From Apostichopus japonicus (Eukaryota > Echinodermata > Holothuroidea > Aspidochirotida > Stichopodidae), in contig NC_092567.1 of NCBI RefSeq assembly GCF_037975245.1, forward strand, positions 17,284,376-17,348,375: DNA of 64,000 nucleotides. The letters run 5' to 3'. The position numbers and the translations under genes are program-made. Below, one piece after another: positions 20,540 through 30,011 of this stretch (position 1 is its first letter; each line of letters opens with the position of its first letter). The notes under the pieces are model-generated. The model worked only from the letters and a program-made list of their open reading frames with translations. It made no database searches and was not told the DNA's origin.

Positions 20540-21465
20540 TGTTTATTTTTTTGAAATTTCCGACGCTTAAGTTAATATTAATCATCTCTTAAATTCCGAA
20601 TCTTTATTGAGTCAACGTAAGCGATGTTGATGTAATCATGCTGTACTGACACTCGTGGTATGTGTATGCTCTGGAATTTCCGACGCATAAGTGAATCGTA
20701 ATCTTCCCGTAAATTCCGAATTCAGTGGAGATTACATTCAACGTAAACGCAATGCGTAAGTTGGTGTAATCATGCTGTAATCCCGTGGTGTGCATGCTTC
20801 GGAATTTCCGACGTGTATATCCTAAACATGCCGTACTGTGCCTGTTTCAGGTGAACGAAAATAACTTAAACTTGACGTTTAAGGATTTCGTAATCAATAC
20901 GTAAACGCTGAAATGAACGTATTTGGGTATTTGTAAGGTAATTGTAAATATACAGTAAATTTTTAACTGCACTCGTTTCAGCCAACGTAAATGTTGAAAT
21001 TTTGTTCATGAGATGCAGTCACAGGGTAATATCATGATCGGAAAGATTGACATGAGAATTGTGTCCAGTGTTTTATTTCATGGAACAGTCAACGTTAACG
21101 TCATGCTTAAGTTTGGCGTAAGTTTGTTGTAAACGCGTTGAATCTATGCTCCGAGTTTCCGATGTGTAAGATAATCGTAATCCTGTCGTAAATTTCTTCG
21201 TGGCGAGATTAAGGTCAACGTAAACGTGGAGAAGAAATAAGTTTTAATAAATACGAAAGTAATTATTAACTTCCGATATGTAAGTTGTCATAAACGTAAC
21301 GGAAATCTGTTGTTCCGTGTTTACAATGTTTACGGATGCGTAAACACATCGTAAACGCGTTGTTCCAAAATGTACGGGTTTCCGATGTTTAAGGTGACCG
21401 TAAGCAAGACGTAAACATCCAAGGACTGTGCTTACGATAACTTAAATGCGTGTCTTTTTCCCGTG
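20540..21465. repeat. Right subterminal CGTAAAC-motif region and right TIR
   Basis: About 900 bp filled with CGTAAACG, ACGTAAGCG, GCGTAAG and GGAATTTCCGACG words. The 'AATTTCCGACG' word recurs at about 125 bp spacing near 20555, 20677 and 20804. It ends in the right TIR (TGCGTGTCTTTTTCCCGTG). The vocabulary matches the left end. Confidence 0.65.
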
Positions 21466-21468
21466 TCT

Positions 21469-22012
21469 CTTCAAGGATAATAGTGGCTTTAAAATAGTTT
21501 TACGGTCATTTGTTACCAAATGTCAAGTCTAAGCGACTCACACCATGCTCATCTTGCAATACAGCAGTCACTATCTCTGTATACAAGTCAAGAGCACACG
21601 TGGTCAAGTTCCCTGTTGCACACAATGGCAAACTGCCTTTCAAAGTATAAACTTGTAAACAAGTGTCCAATTTTGCTGGAATCTAATTTTAAGGAAAATC
21701 AATCCAAACTAACCTTGTTATTTGGAGATGTTTCTTGTTCTCTCATAGCAACTTTAATGCACAAGCACACGTTACCATAAGGAAGTAGAAGTATTCTAAT
21801 TCCTGGTGGGAGTCCTGTAGACTTAAACTGCAGTTTTCTCAGAAATGTTTTGTACTGCTTCAGCGAATTTAAAGCTGCAATACATTTCTGAAAGGAAGTC
21901 GATATCAGCGGAATGTAATGACAATGCCACGGTGGGGTTTGGGGCTTCGTTTTGTCTGTGCACCACAGTATTGCTATTAAAGTTATTGTCAGGAAATGTA
22001 ACAAGCATAAAA
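21469..22012. other. Intergenic, unit A
   Basis: Resumes unit sequence after the insertion, collinear with 42319-42871 and 60715-61268. Contains the 3' flank of the Frizzled-CRD-like gene. No other gene supported. Confidence 0.45.
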
Positions 22013-22447
22013 TTAGAAATAACTACTTTTTATGAAGATCGTTAGCAAAGAATGTACTAACACGTACAACAACAAAAAATCAAATGACAAGAAAGAGAAA
22101 TCGCGCACCGGTGCCTCTATAGTGTTAAGAAACCACAATACTGCCATGTCGCACAAATAATACTTTTCTATTTGCGGGAATTGTTCACCACAAGTATCTC
22201 TTTCAAGTTCACATACGTTAATGCATGGGTTTGGTTCTCCTTTATTACAACAGAAAATGCCAATGTGTGATATACACAAATTCTTTAATGTACGTCCACA
22301 AATGTTGAAGTGAACGTTACAATTTCCTGATTGAGACATATTTGATTCGAGCGACGTGACATCGTTCATACAAATTATTAGCAATGAAATGAGGGTAGTG
22401 AGTAGAGACATGCGCATTTCGATATCATGAAATGTATTATTTATCAT
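22013..22447 (-). CDS. Small secreted cysteine-rich protein, Frizzled-CRD-like (C-terminal half)
   Basis: 144 codons. A signal-peptide-like stretch (LLTTLISLLIICMNDVTS) follows a Met at residue 12 (MRMSLL...), so that Met may be the real start. The mature part has the spacing C-x7-C-x7-CC...PC-x3-C-x6-C...C, with PCINVCELERDTCGE closely resembling the 'PC-x3-CE-x2-R-x-GC' block of Frizzled/sFRP cysteine-rich domains. The first half of that domain (the early cysteines) is missing. A hydrophobic C-terminal stretch (about 118-138) could be a membrane or GPI-type anchor. A TATTTATA word lies about 55 bases upstream of the ATG. Units B and C share a nonsense change, a frameshift and two Cys-to-Phe changes, so only this copy is intact. 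The relation to Frizzled rests on cysteine spacing alone; it could be an unrelated disulfide-rich protein. Confidence 0.5.
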   Translation of the reverse strand: MINNTFHDIEMRMSLLTTLISLLIICMNDVTSLESNMSQSGNCNVHFNICGRTLKNLCISHIGIFCCNKGEPNPCINVCELERDTCGEQFPQIEKYYLCDMAVLWFLNTIEAPVRDFSFLSFDFLLLYVLVHSLLTIFIKSSYF

Positions 22448-22718
22448 CTGTCTCTCGATTTCTTCATCGTGTTTGGTATCGATCTCGGTAACCCAATAAT
22501 ATAAATAGGCCTTTGTTTAATCTGAACGAGAATGTTTACACAGAAGGCCTTTCTCACCCATTATGTGACATGTGACATAAAAATATATCATTCAAATAAT
22601 GTGGATGTGGAACTACCTTGCACCTGCCTACTAAATTTGTGGGAAAATCAATGGTTTGGTAAGTAAAGTACGTGTTGTTAAACTATACTATATACGTACA
22701 ATAAATATATAATATATC

Positions 22719-22719
<1 letters not shown>

Positions 22720-22770
<51 letters not shown>
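22720..22770. repeat. (TA)n microsatellite, target of the 1.8 kb insertion
   Basis: TA run matching 43570-43634 and 62010-62034 in units B and C. The element at 22778 inserted just past its end. Confidence 0.9.
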
Positions 22771-22775
<5 letters not shown>

Positions 22776-22777
22776 AT

Positions 22778-24594
22778 CCCAGCAAAAAAAAACCCCTAAT
22801 TTTACCGCGGTAAACTATGGTAAATGTGTGGTAAATAGGGTAAATGTGTGGTAAAATTGTGGTAAAATCAACCGTGGTACATTTACCGCAGTTTTACCAT
22901 GGTATTACCGCGGTAAAAGTATGGTAAAAGTGCGGTACATTTACTGCGGTAAATTTACCGCAGTTTTACCATGGTATTACCGCGGTATAAGTAGGGTAAA
23001 AGTGCGGTACATTTACCGCGGTAAATTTACCGCAGTTTTACCATGATATTACTGCGGTATAAGTAGGGTAAAAGTGTGGTACATTTACTACGGTAAATTA
23101 ACCACAGTTTTACCATGGTATTACCGCGGTAAAAGTAGGGTAAAAGCGTGGTACATTTACTACGGTAAATTTACCATAGTTTTACCATGATAGTGAAAGT
23201 AGGGTAAGTTTATATGGTACATAAACTACATATGTGAAATTCCTACAATTGTGCCATGATTAACCACAGTAAAAATAGGGTAAAACTATACGGTGCAATT
23301 ATACTATGGTAAATTTACCATAATTGTACCATGATTTTACCACAGTAGAACATATATGGGTCACACTATGAAACATGATGGTACATTTACAGCAATTTTC
23401 CATGATTTTGTCCCATATTTTTGCAATACTGATATGACAAACCTTTTGTTCTATTCATATCTTAATGTTGGCAATATAAATTACCTGTGGATATGAGTTG
23501 AATAAAGAAGAGAGACAAACTGCTATTCTTATATGTTATAGTATGCATCTCTTTTCCTTAAAAAAAAACAAGCAGAGGATAGATACATAGAGAATTCCTT
23601 CATGGAATCCCTGATATATTTGAGAGGTACTCTTTCCATTTAAAACAAGTCTTTGAGGACAATAAGAGATCAAAATCCAATCTGGACTACCAATTAAGTC
23701 AAAAGAAGAGAGTCAGGAATCATACCATCTAGGGTAATTGAAATTCAACAAAGCTTTCTCATGTGTGAAACCTCCATGGATTTGATGAATTAAAAACTGT
23801 TGCATTCTACAACTGAGGACTTACATGTCAGGCATACAACCATTACAATAAGGGTAAAGGCATATAGCCAAATTATGATACAGTACACTGATGGGTGAAA
23901 TTCAAAGAAATATATGGTATTATACATGCTGATTGAAGTTAGGACAAAATCATGCTGAATGTTAGGTAAAACTGTCCTACAATTAGTGTAAAATCATGGT
24001 AAATTGAGGTAAAACTAAGGTAAAAGCGTAGTAAATCTACGGTAAAATTGGGGTAAAAGTGTGGTAAAAGTATGGTAAACTGAGGTAAAACTAAGGTAAA
24101 AGCGTGGTATATCTACGGTAAAATTGGGGTAAAAGAACGGTAAAACTGTGGTAAATTTAGGGTAAAAGTGTAGTAAATGCGTGGTCAATCTAGGGTAAAA
24201 TTGAGGTAAAAGAATGGTAAACTGTGGTAAAAGCGTGGTAAAATATGGTAAATTGAGGTAAAACTAAGGAAAAAGCGTGGTAAATGTACGGTAAAATTGG
24301 GGTAAAAGAACGGTAAAACTGGTAGATTTGGGGTAAAAGCGTAGTAAAAGTGTAGTAAAAGCGCGGTAAAAGTATGGTAACACCGTGGTAAATTGCGGTA
24401 AAATTGGGGTAAAAGTGAGGTAAAACCATGGTAAATTTGTGGTAATTTACTGCGGTAAACCGCGGTTTACCGCGTCCATAGGGCCAAAACACCGCGGTAA
24501 TGTACAACAAATTTACCGCGTTTTTACCCCGGTTTTACCGGGGTAATAGTGTGGTATGTTACCGCGGTAAATTTGAGGTAAATTTTTTCCTGGG
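22778..24594. mobile_element. 1.8 kb non-autonomous TIR element made of TTTACC/GGTAAA words
   Basis: The ends CCCAG(C/G)AAAAAA... are inverted. Both reach the palindrome TTTACCGCGGTAA after the same spacing, giving an imperfect TIR of about 36 bp. Comparison with units B and C, which have the intact site AAATATCGACC, implies a 2 bp AT duplication. The first and last ~600 bp consist almost wholly of GTGGTAAA, GGGTAAAA and TTTACCGCGGTAAA variants, and the centre (23400-23990) is unique and non-coding. The 106-codon minus-strand reading at 24190-24510 is a repeat artefact. No superfamily assigned; a 2 bp duplication would be unusual for most animal DNA transposons. Confidence 0.8.
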
Positions 24595-24596
24595 AT

Positions 24597-26438
24597 ATCG
24601 ACCACGCGGCAAAAGAAACTGTTTTGAGAAACTGAATGCAAGGGTTGTATGAAGGAAATGGTGTAACGTTCAGGAAAAACAGTGCACGGTTATATGGAGA
24701 ACGCTCCCTTTTCCCTTCTGCAGGCGGTCATCACAGTACATGGTGGTTCACGAATAAGACTGTACTGTTTTAACAGTGAATGCAACCAATCATATATCCA
24801 CACACAAACCTTAGACACAATATACAGCCTAGATATCATGCAGCTGTTGAAAAAAAAGACATATACATTTGGTTCTGAACGGCACTGTGGTTGTATAGGT
24901 CCAGGGTAATATAAGATATACAAAAAAAAAGATACTGCCGTAAGCCACAGTGGTTGTAGATTCGACAAAGTAGTTGAAACTTGGTTATTCGACTTACACA
25001 GCTAGTTAAAAAAATAATATGACACATATGCCTAATTCTTAGTAAAAATAGAAAATAGAACTTACTTTCTCGAGGGTGTGTAGAAGTTAGCACGTTATTA
25101 CACCAGCTATAAACTATAGAAATAAGGAAGGCTATGATGATACTCGTTGAATGTTTTAATCTTGTGAGAACCAAACCAGCAATGTTTGTTCACACCAATG
25201 CGTGTACAATAAAACCCATTAGAAACCACACCTACTTTCATAGAGTCTGTTTATTTGCATACAATTTTCACCCGCATATGTGTGGCAACCGTACACACAT
25301 ACGAGGTGAGAGTCGATCTGTGTTAGTGTTGTCCGTGTATGATATCCATCATCACAAAGTACACGGCAGTTCATGGAATAATCATGCGCGGGATAATGCA
25401 TAGTAACGGCAAACGCTCTCACATGAAGATATTGCAATCATTCGTCATTGCCCACCCACTCGTCAAAACTTTGAAGAAGTTCGACCGTTTTACAATATCG
25501 TTTCTGTATAAACGGCTTCAGTGGCACAAGGAATTTTATTTTGGCACTTACAGATATATGTATTTCTGTCTAATTGCTTGTTGTACTTGTTCATTATTCT
25601 TGACTACATTGTACAAGTTAACTGAAAGCTACGGGATTTATGTCTTTTGCAAACTTTAAATGTTCTGTATATTCACGTTGCTAAGTCCATAACATAACAC
25701 AGTTATTTTATTGAGACATCAATGCACTGACAACACAGAACGTAACACAATTTCACCCTCAGTTTTATGGTACCCTTCATAGAACTTTTCTGCATTTTTG
25801 TGGTCCACTACATAGAACTATTCTGCATTTTTGTGGTCCACTACATAGAACTATTCTACACACTCTATAGTAGTTATTGGTCAGGAATAATGACAGTGGT
25901 TTCTATGCGCTTTTTATTGCAATGACTTGTGTTATCAGAGAATTTGATAAATGTTGTTACTTTTTTATAATGTTCTCTATGCACGCACACATACATCCAC
26001 TTTAGACAATCCATCGACATTGCTAGTATTATTGACACATCCATACTCTTTCATAATTTTCTGAATTTAAGACTGTATTAACACTTACCAACCGCGCTGG
26101 CTGTTCTACATCATAAGGTTTCCTGCCACTTAGGTACTAACTGAACCTGAGATTACACGAGCGTTTTATCGCTTTCATAGCATATGTGCCTATCCTACCG
26201 TACTGTACATTTGGGTATCCATGTATAGGCTGTCATTTTCGTTAAACTTGTAAAACTCGTCGTAATCATCTGTTTGAACCTAGGTCGCCGTGTTGGAATT
26301 CAGTGGAATGCAACCAGTTGCTTATTGATGATTTCATTCAGTAAGTAATAAAACTAACTGGAAAGTCAATATAAGTAAGGTACCACAACGAGCAACACTT
26401 TCCCTTACAGACTGTGAATAGCAAACATCCCGTGTACT
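24597..26438. other. Intergenic, unit A
   Basis: Collinear with 43637-45493 and 62038-63900. No confident gene. Includes a twice-repeated 'ATAGAACTATTCTGCATTTTTGTGGTCCACTAC' type block near 25780-25860, a roughly 36 bp tandem present in all three units. Confidence 0.45.
25339..25659 (+). other. Hypothetical ORF of 106 codons, weak
   Basis: Also open in unit C (62793-63110, one codon shorter by an in-frame 3 bp difference) but stopped by TGG to TGA in unit B (44577-44579). The C-terminal part has a hydrophobic stretch (YMYFCLIACC...LFLTTLY). No family recognised. Given the close identity of the units, openness in two copies is weak evidence of coding. Confidence 0.15.
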
Positions 26439-26450
26439 TAATACCTAGAG

Positions 26451-27235
26451 AGTGGCATGCGGCGCAGGATGCCGCTTGTACTGGTTCACCGGTAGCTACG
26501 CCCGCTATCGGTGATACTAGTTGGGCCCCGAGTCAACCGGCCCAAGAGACATGAAGTGGCCCAGATTCTGACTCGCCCAATGGAGGGCTGCACTACAGCC
26601 TTATTAGTTGTGGCTAAGGAGTCCTCCGATTGGTTTGATGAGACGAAACAGGCTACTGATCTCATTGACTCGAGTGGCCCTTCCACCCTACCCGCAGCCG
26701 CTTCCGCTATACCGGACACGATGGTCGCTAGTGGACCTCCTGTTCCTGACAGGGAGGTCCACTCGAACAATGACGAGGAGCTAAGAACTCTGATCCCTCG
26801 TAAAAAAAGGGGAACACTGCTAGGGGCCTGAAAAGACCCATATTGGGAAAACTTCGCAGGTAATGCGCAGGCCTGTTGTCTACCATCGGGACGGCGTACC
26901 CCGGATGAAGTTTTGGAGTGGGTTAGTTGTCAGGTGTGGGGGGGGGGGGTTGTGTGGTCGTTACATAATATGGGTTGGGGGGTTCTGTTTGTGGTTTGGA
27001 GTTGGCTTTTGGAGGCTGGTTTGTAGAACTTTATTGTTTTGGTTCTGTTGGCCTTTGGGTCCGTGTCCTTTTCATGTCACGTTGAACGCTACATTGTATA
27101 CATTTGTGGGTGAGTGAGAGATTTCTGTTTGTGGGTTTTCAGTTGGGTTTACGGTGGTTGTTAAACAGACTGGAATTGTTTTTGGTTTTGTTGACCTTTA
27201 GTCCGTGTCCGTTTTTCTTTGCACGTAAAAAGCAC
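26451..27235. mobile_element. Unclassified 785 bp insertion with 12 bp target duplication
   Basis: Flanked by AATACCTAGAGA at 26439-26450 and 27236-27247. Units B and C have one copy of this site (AATACCTAAAGA). The insert is visibly GC-richer in its first half and G/T-rich in its second, where a block ending GTCCGTGTCC recurs about 140 bp apart (near 27060 and 27202). A 12 bp duplication suggests target-primed retrotransposition. The open frames (for example 26511-26831 on plus) match no family I know. Confidence 0.7.
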
Positions 27236-27247
27236 AATACCTAGAGA

Positions 27248-28964
27248 CAATCCATCAACTTAAAATGTCTCAACCAACTGTTCGTTTTATTAGAGCGTCC
27301 ATACCATCCATTTTTATTACTTCAACTTCATACTAGACTTTTAAGAGACGAAATTGTAGAAATTTGATGTTTTACATTTGTAGATTCTGGTTTTTAATTT
27401 TTTTCCTTTGCTCTGATGGTATTTGAAGAAAAGAAACCTTTAAAGGAATTATTTGTATATAATTTACTTCGTTTTTATTTAGGGGTGGTGTCAGCTTTGC
27501 GTTATAGTTTCACCACTTAGTTCCCGTTTTGTTCGATTTTACTTGACCTTCTCTTTTATGTTTTAAGCTGCCAATTTTTGTGATTGAAATTAATGAAAGA
27601 TGATCAATAGTAGGTCAGCTGTTATCAATCTCTCCAAGTTGTTAGAAGTCGTTAATATGTTTACAAATTGAAGAAATTTGTCCTGATATAACAACCCATT
27701 GTTGTAACCGCTTCAAATACTCTCCTTTGGGAGTAAGTCAGTGGCTCTCCTTTCTGTCCTCGGTTGAATTATTTTTTTTTACCCGTTTCAATATTTAGTT
27801 GTGCATCATCAGATTCAGTTCCATGTGAAGTAATGCTTTGTGTATATATGTAACCATCTTTAAAATACAGTATTCGAGCCTGCTGGCATATAACCTTGTC
27901 GGTGGTTTATTAAACAGGCGTTGTTTGTTGTAGACGAAAGAGAGACGAGGCTTGAAAACAGCCTTTTGGTTTTTCATCACTGTTTGTTTCAATTTTTACG
28001 ATCCCACACGTACCCCCACATCAATGTAGTTCAAAAAGGTTGACGTCACTTCAGTTACTAGAGGAATATATTTTTGTACTTAATGATGATAATGTGTGAA
28101 AGTATCTCAGCAAAGAAACTTTCTAGATTGAATTGAAATTTCTCATATAGTTATGTGAGAGGGGGCGGGAGGGGTGGTGGGGGATCAAGTTTGAAAGGAT
28201 GTCTTAGTTTAATAAATTGCAATCTTACTTTTTGAGTATTACTTTGGTAATGCTCAGTAAAGATCACCGGAAGGGAAAATCTTAACGAGAAAAGTTGCTT
28301 TTAAATATGACTTTAGGCGAACAAAGGATGAAATATAAAACTGGTTTGTGGCAGATGATAGAAGTGCTGTGTTTTGGGAATCAAATACAGAATGTCATTG
28401 TGTGTTTTTTTTCAGTAATGTAGTTGAATCAACAGTACAACATTGGATATTTCTCAATAAAAATGAAAATATGCTCAAGTCGAGAGAAACCTTCTGAATC
28501 TTCTTTGTGGTGTCGCAAAGTACAGAACAATATCTAAGTGAGTGAATTGTATACTGCTCTCAAGAATATGTACCTGATTCGTATACCCACCCCGTCACCC
28601 TCTCCCACAATCATGCACACTTTTTTTCTTTATTCGAAGATGAGGTAGTGCTGGAAACCCAAGTAGCACCAAGAAGTTCCTTATTGGGGGGAAATATATG
28701 TAGGTGTTCGTAAACTGGAAAACATCGTTGTTCGATAGATCATCTTAACAGCCACAGTTTGCATTCTTTCGAGAGACTGAAATTAAATGTTCTGGTAGCT
28801 GAAGTTACTGGAGAATTTCTGCATCATTAAGTGAAAACCAGATCCTCAGAACATTTCGTATGGAGAAGATAACCTTCTTTTTTAAATTCGGTGATACTTT
28901 TTGAAATTCAATACGTTCCGGCCACACCAGAGTCAATCATGGTGTCGTGGCATAAATTTATTTC
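27248..28964. other. Intergenic, unit A
   Basis: Collinear with 45505-47239. AT-rich, with a G-rich tract near 28151-28181. No gene seen. Confidence 0.45.
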
Positions 28965-28977
28965 TTATGGTTAAATA

Positions 28978-29998
28978 ATGTGTAAAAGTAAGTTGGCCTG
29001 ACGTTTTGATCCTAGCAGAATCTTCTTTGAAAAGGCTAAATGACAAGTAACAGTAACAGAAGGGACAAAACACGCACAGAATACAGACAGGTTTATGAGC
29101 ATGGTGAACACAAGAGATAGATGTAAGGGGATTAGTAGACAAGGGATGGAGAGAAGAAAGAAACCAACAGGGGAAGAGGATAGGTAAGAGATAAGCAGTG
29201 GAGGGACAAAGAGAGGATTAAGGGAAGGGGGTAGGGAATAAACTGGAGAAGGACAAAGGCAGTAAGGTGTGGAGAAAAGATGGTGGAAGAGAGCTATGAG
29301 AAGAGGAGCGATGTTCGGGGGAGGAAGGGGAGAAGGGAGGGGGGGACAGAAGAAAAGTTAGTCATGTCCTTCCTGAATGTTGAGCCCATGAGGTTGAATA
29401 GTGCTAAGGCGTTGCATCCACAGCCTCTCTCCGCTGATTCGTACTAGGTTCAGGACGGCTACCTAAGGATTCAATCCCCTGTAGGGACATGTCGTTAATG
29501 GTATGGTTGGGAAGGTTAAAGTGTTCTCCAACTGGGGTCTCAGTCTTCACGGTGTTGACTGTGGATCTGTGACCATAGAAACGCTTCTTGAGGGTGGTTT
29601 TGGTTTCGCCAGCGTACTGGATGCCGCAAACTCTACAAGAGATCAGATAGATGACATTAGTGGTTGTGCAAGTAATGTGACCCTTAGTCTTGTGTGTGAG
29701 TTGCATGCTGGTGATGGAATTGGATTGAACAATGTGGTGGCTGCAGATGATTCATCTCGAAGTACGATCACATTTGAAAGTACCATGCTGAATGGGTGTT
29801 GGGTTAGAAGTTAGAGGTGGAACAGCAGCACGCACAAGAAGGTCTCGTAGGTTGCGTGGTCGTCTGTAGGCGATGATGGGATTTTCAGGGACGGCTCGTT
29901 GGAGTCTGTCTGAAGTGAGGAGAATGTTGTGGTTGTTAGAGGTGATTTGCTGAAGAAGAGGAAGATTTGGGTGGAAAGTAACAACCAGGGGAAGCTTG
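28978..29998 (-). mobile_element. 5'-truncated Penelope-like retroelement
   Basis: Absent from unit B, whose intact site is TTATGTTGAAATATTATC (near 47236). In A the insert is bounded by near-identical direct repeats TTATGGTTAAATA (28965-28977) and TTATGTTTAAATA (29999-30011). The minus strand carries the 3' half of the element's ORF and a purine/pyrimidine-biased 3' region (29160-29350). Its extreme 3' end recurs at 20004-20036. Confidence 0.85.
29404..29998 (-). pseudogene. Penelope-like element polyprotein C-terminus (reverse-transcriptase end and GIY-YIG endonuclease)
   Basis: Starting at the truncation point, the reading PLVVTFHPNLPLLQQIT, ENPIIAYRRPRNLRDLLVRA and QHGTFKC matches the connector region after the reverse transcriptase in Penelope-like elements. 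An in-frame TGA (near 29757) interrupts it. Then comes the GIY-YIG domain: NVIYLISC with the CxxC pair, QYAGET, the conserved Arg in LKKRFYGH, and PVGEHFNLPNH. The last 100 codons (29404-29706) are open. In the live element this endonuclease nicks the target and the reverse transcriptase copies the RNA there. This copy lacks the catalytic reverse-transcriptase core and is dead. Confidence 0.87.
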
Positions 29999-30011
29999 TT
30001 ATGTTTAAATA

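Larger units (their letters stand above)
6713..21465. mobile_element. Giant 14.75 kb TIR transposon, CMC (CACTA/Chapaev)-like, apparently non-autonomous
   Basis: The ends are imperfect terminal inverted repeats of about 25 bp. The left starts CACGGGGAAAAAACACGCG and the right, read inward, CACGGGAAAAAGACACGC. The insertion is flanked by a 3 bp direct repeat TCT (6710-6712 and 21466-21468). Units B and C have the uninterrupted site with a single TCT (42316-42318, 60712-60714), so the boundaries are exact. CAC-starting TIRs, a 3 bp duplication and dense subterminal repeats fit the CMC group, but no transposase was recognised, so the superfamily is inference. The interior holds nested repeats, a satellite array and coding relics. 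No ORF longer than about 112 codons lies inside. Confidence 0.85.

Noticed and set aside
24190-24510. 106-codon minus-strand ORF rich in Tyr, Phe, Thr
   Set aside because: Direct translation of the TTTACC/GGTAAA word repeat of the 1.8 kb element.
26511-26831. 106-codon ORF in the 785 bp insertion, considered as a LINE ORF fragment
   Set aside because: Open on both strands in a GC-richer stretch and without recognisable reverse-transcriptase, endonuclease or zinc-knuckle motifs; left unclassified.
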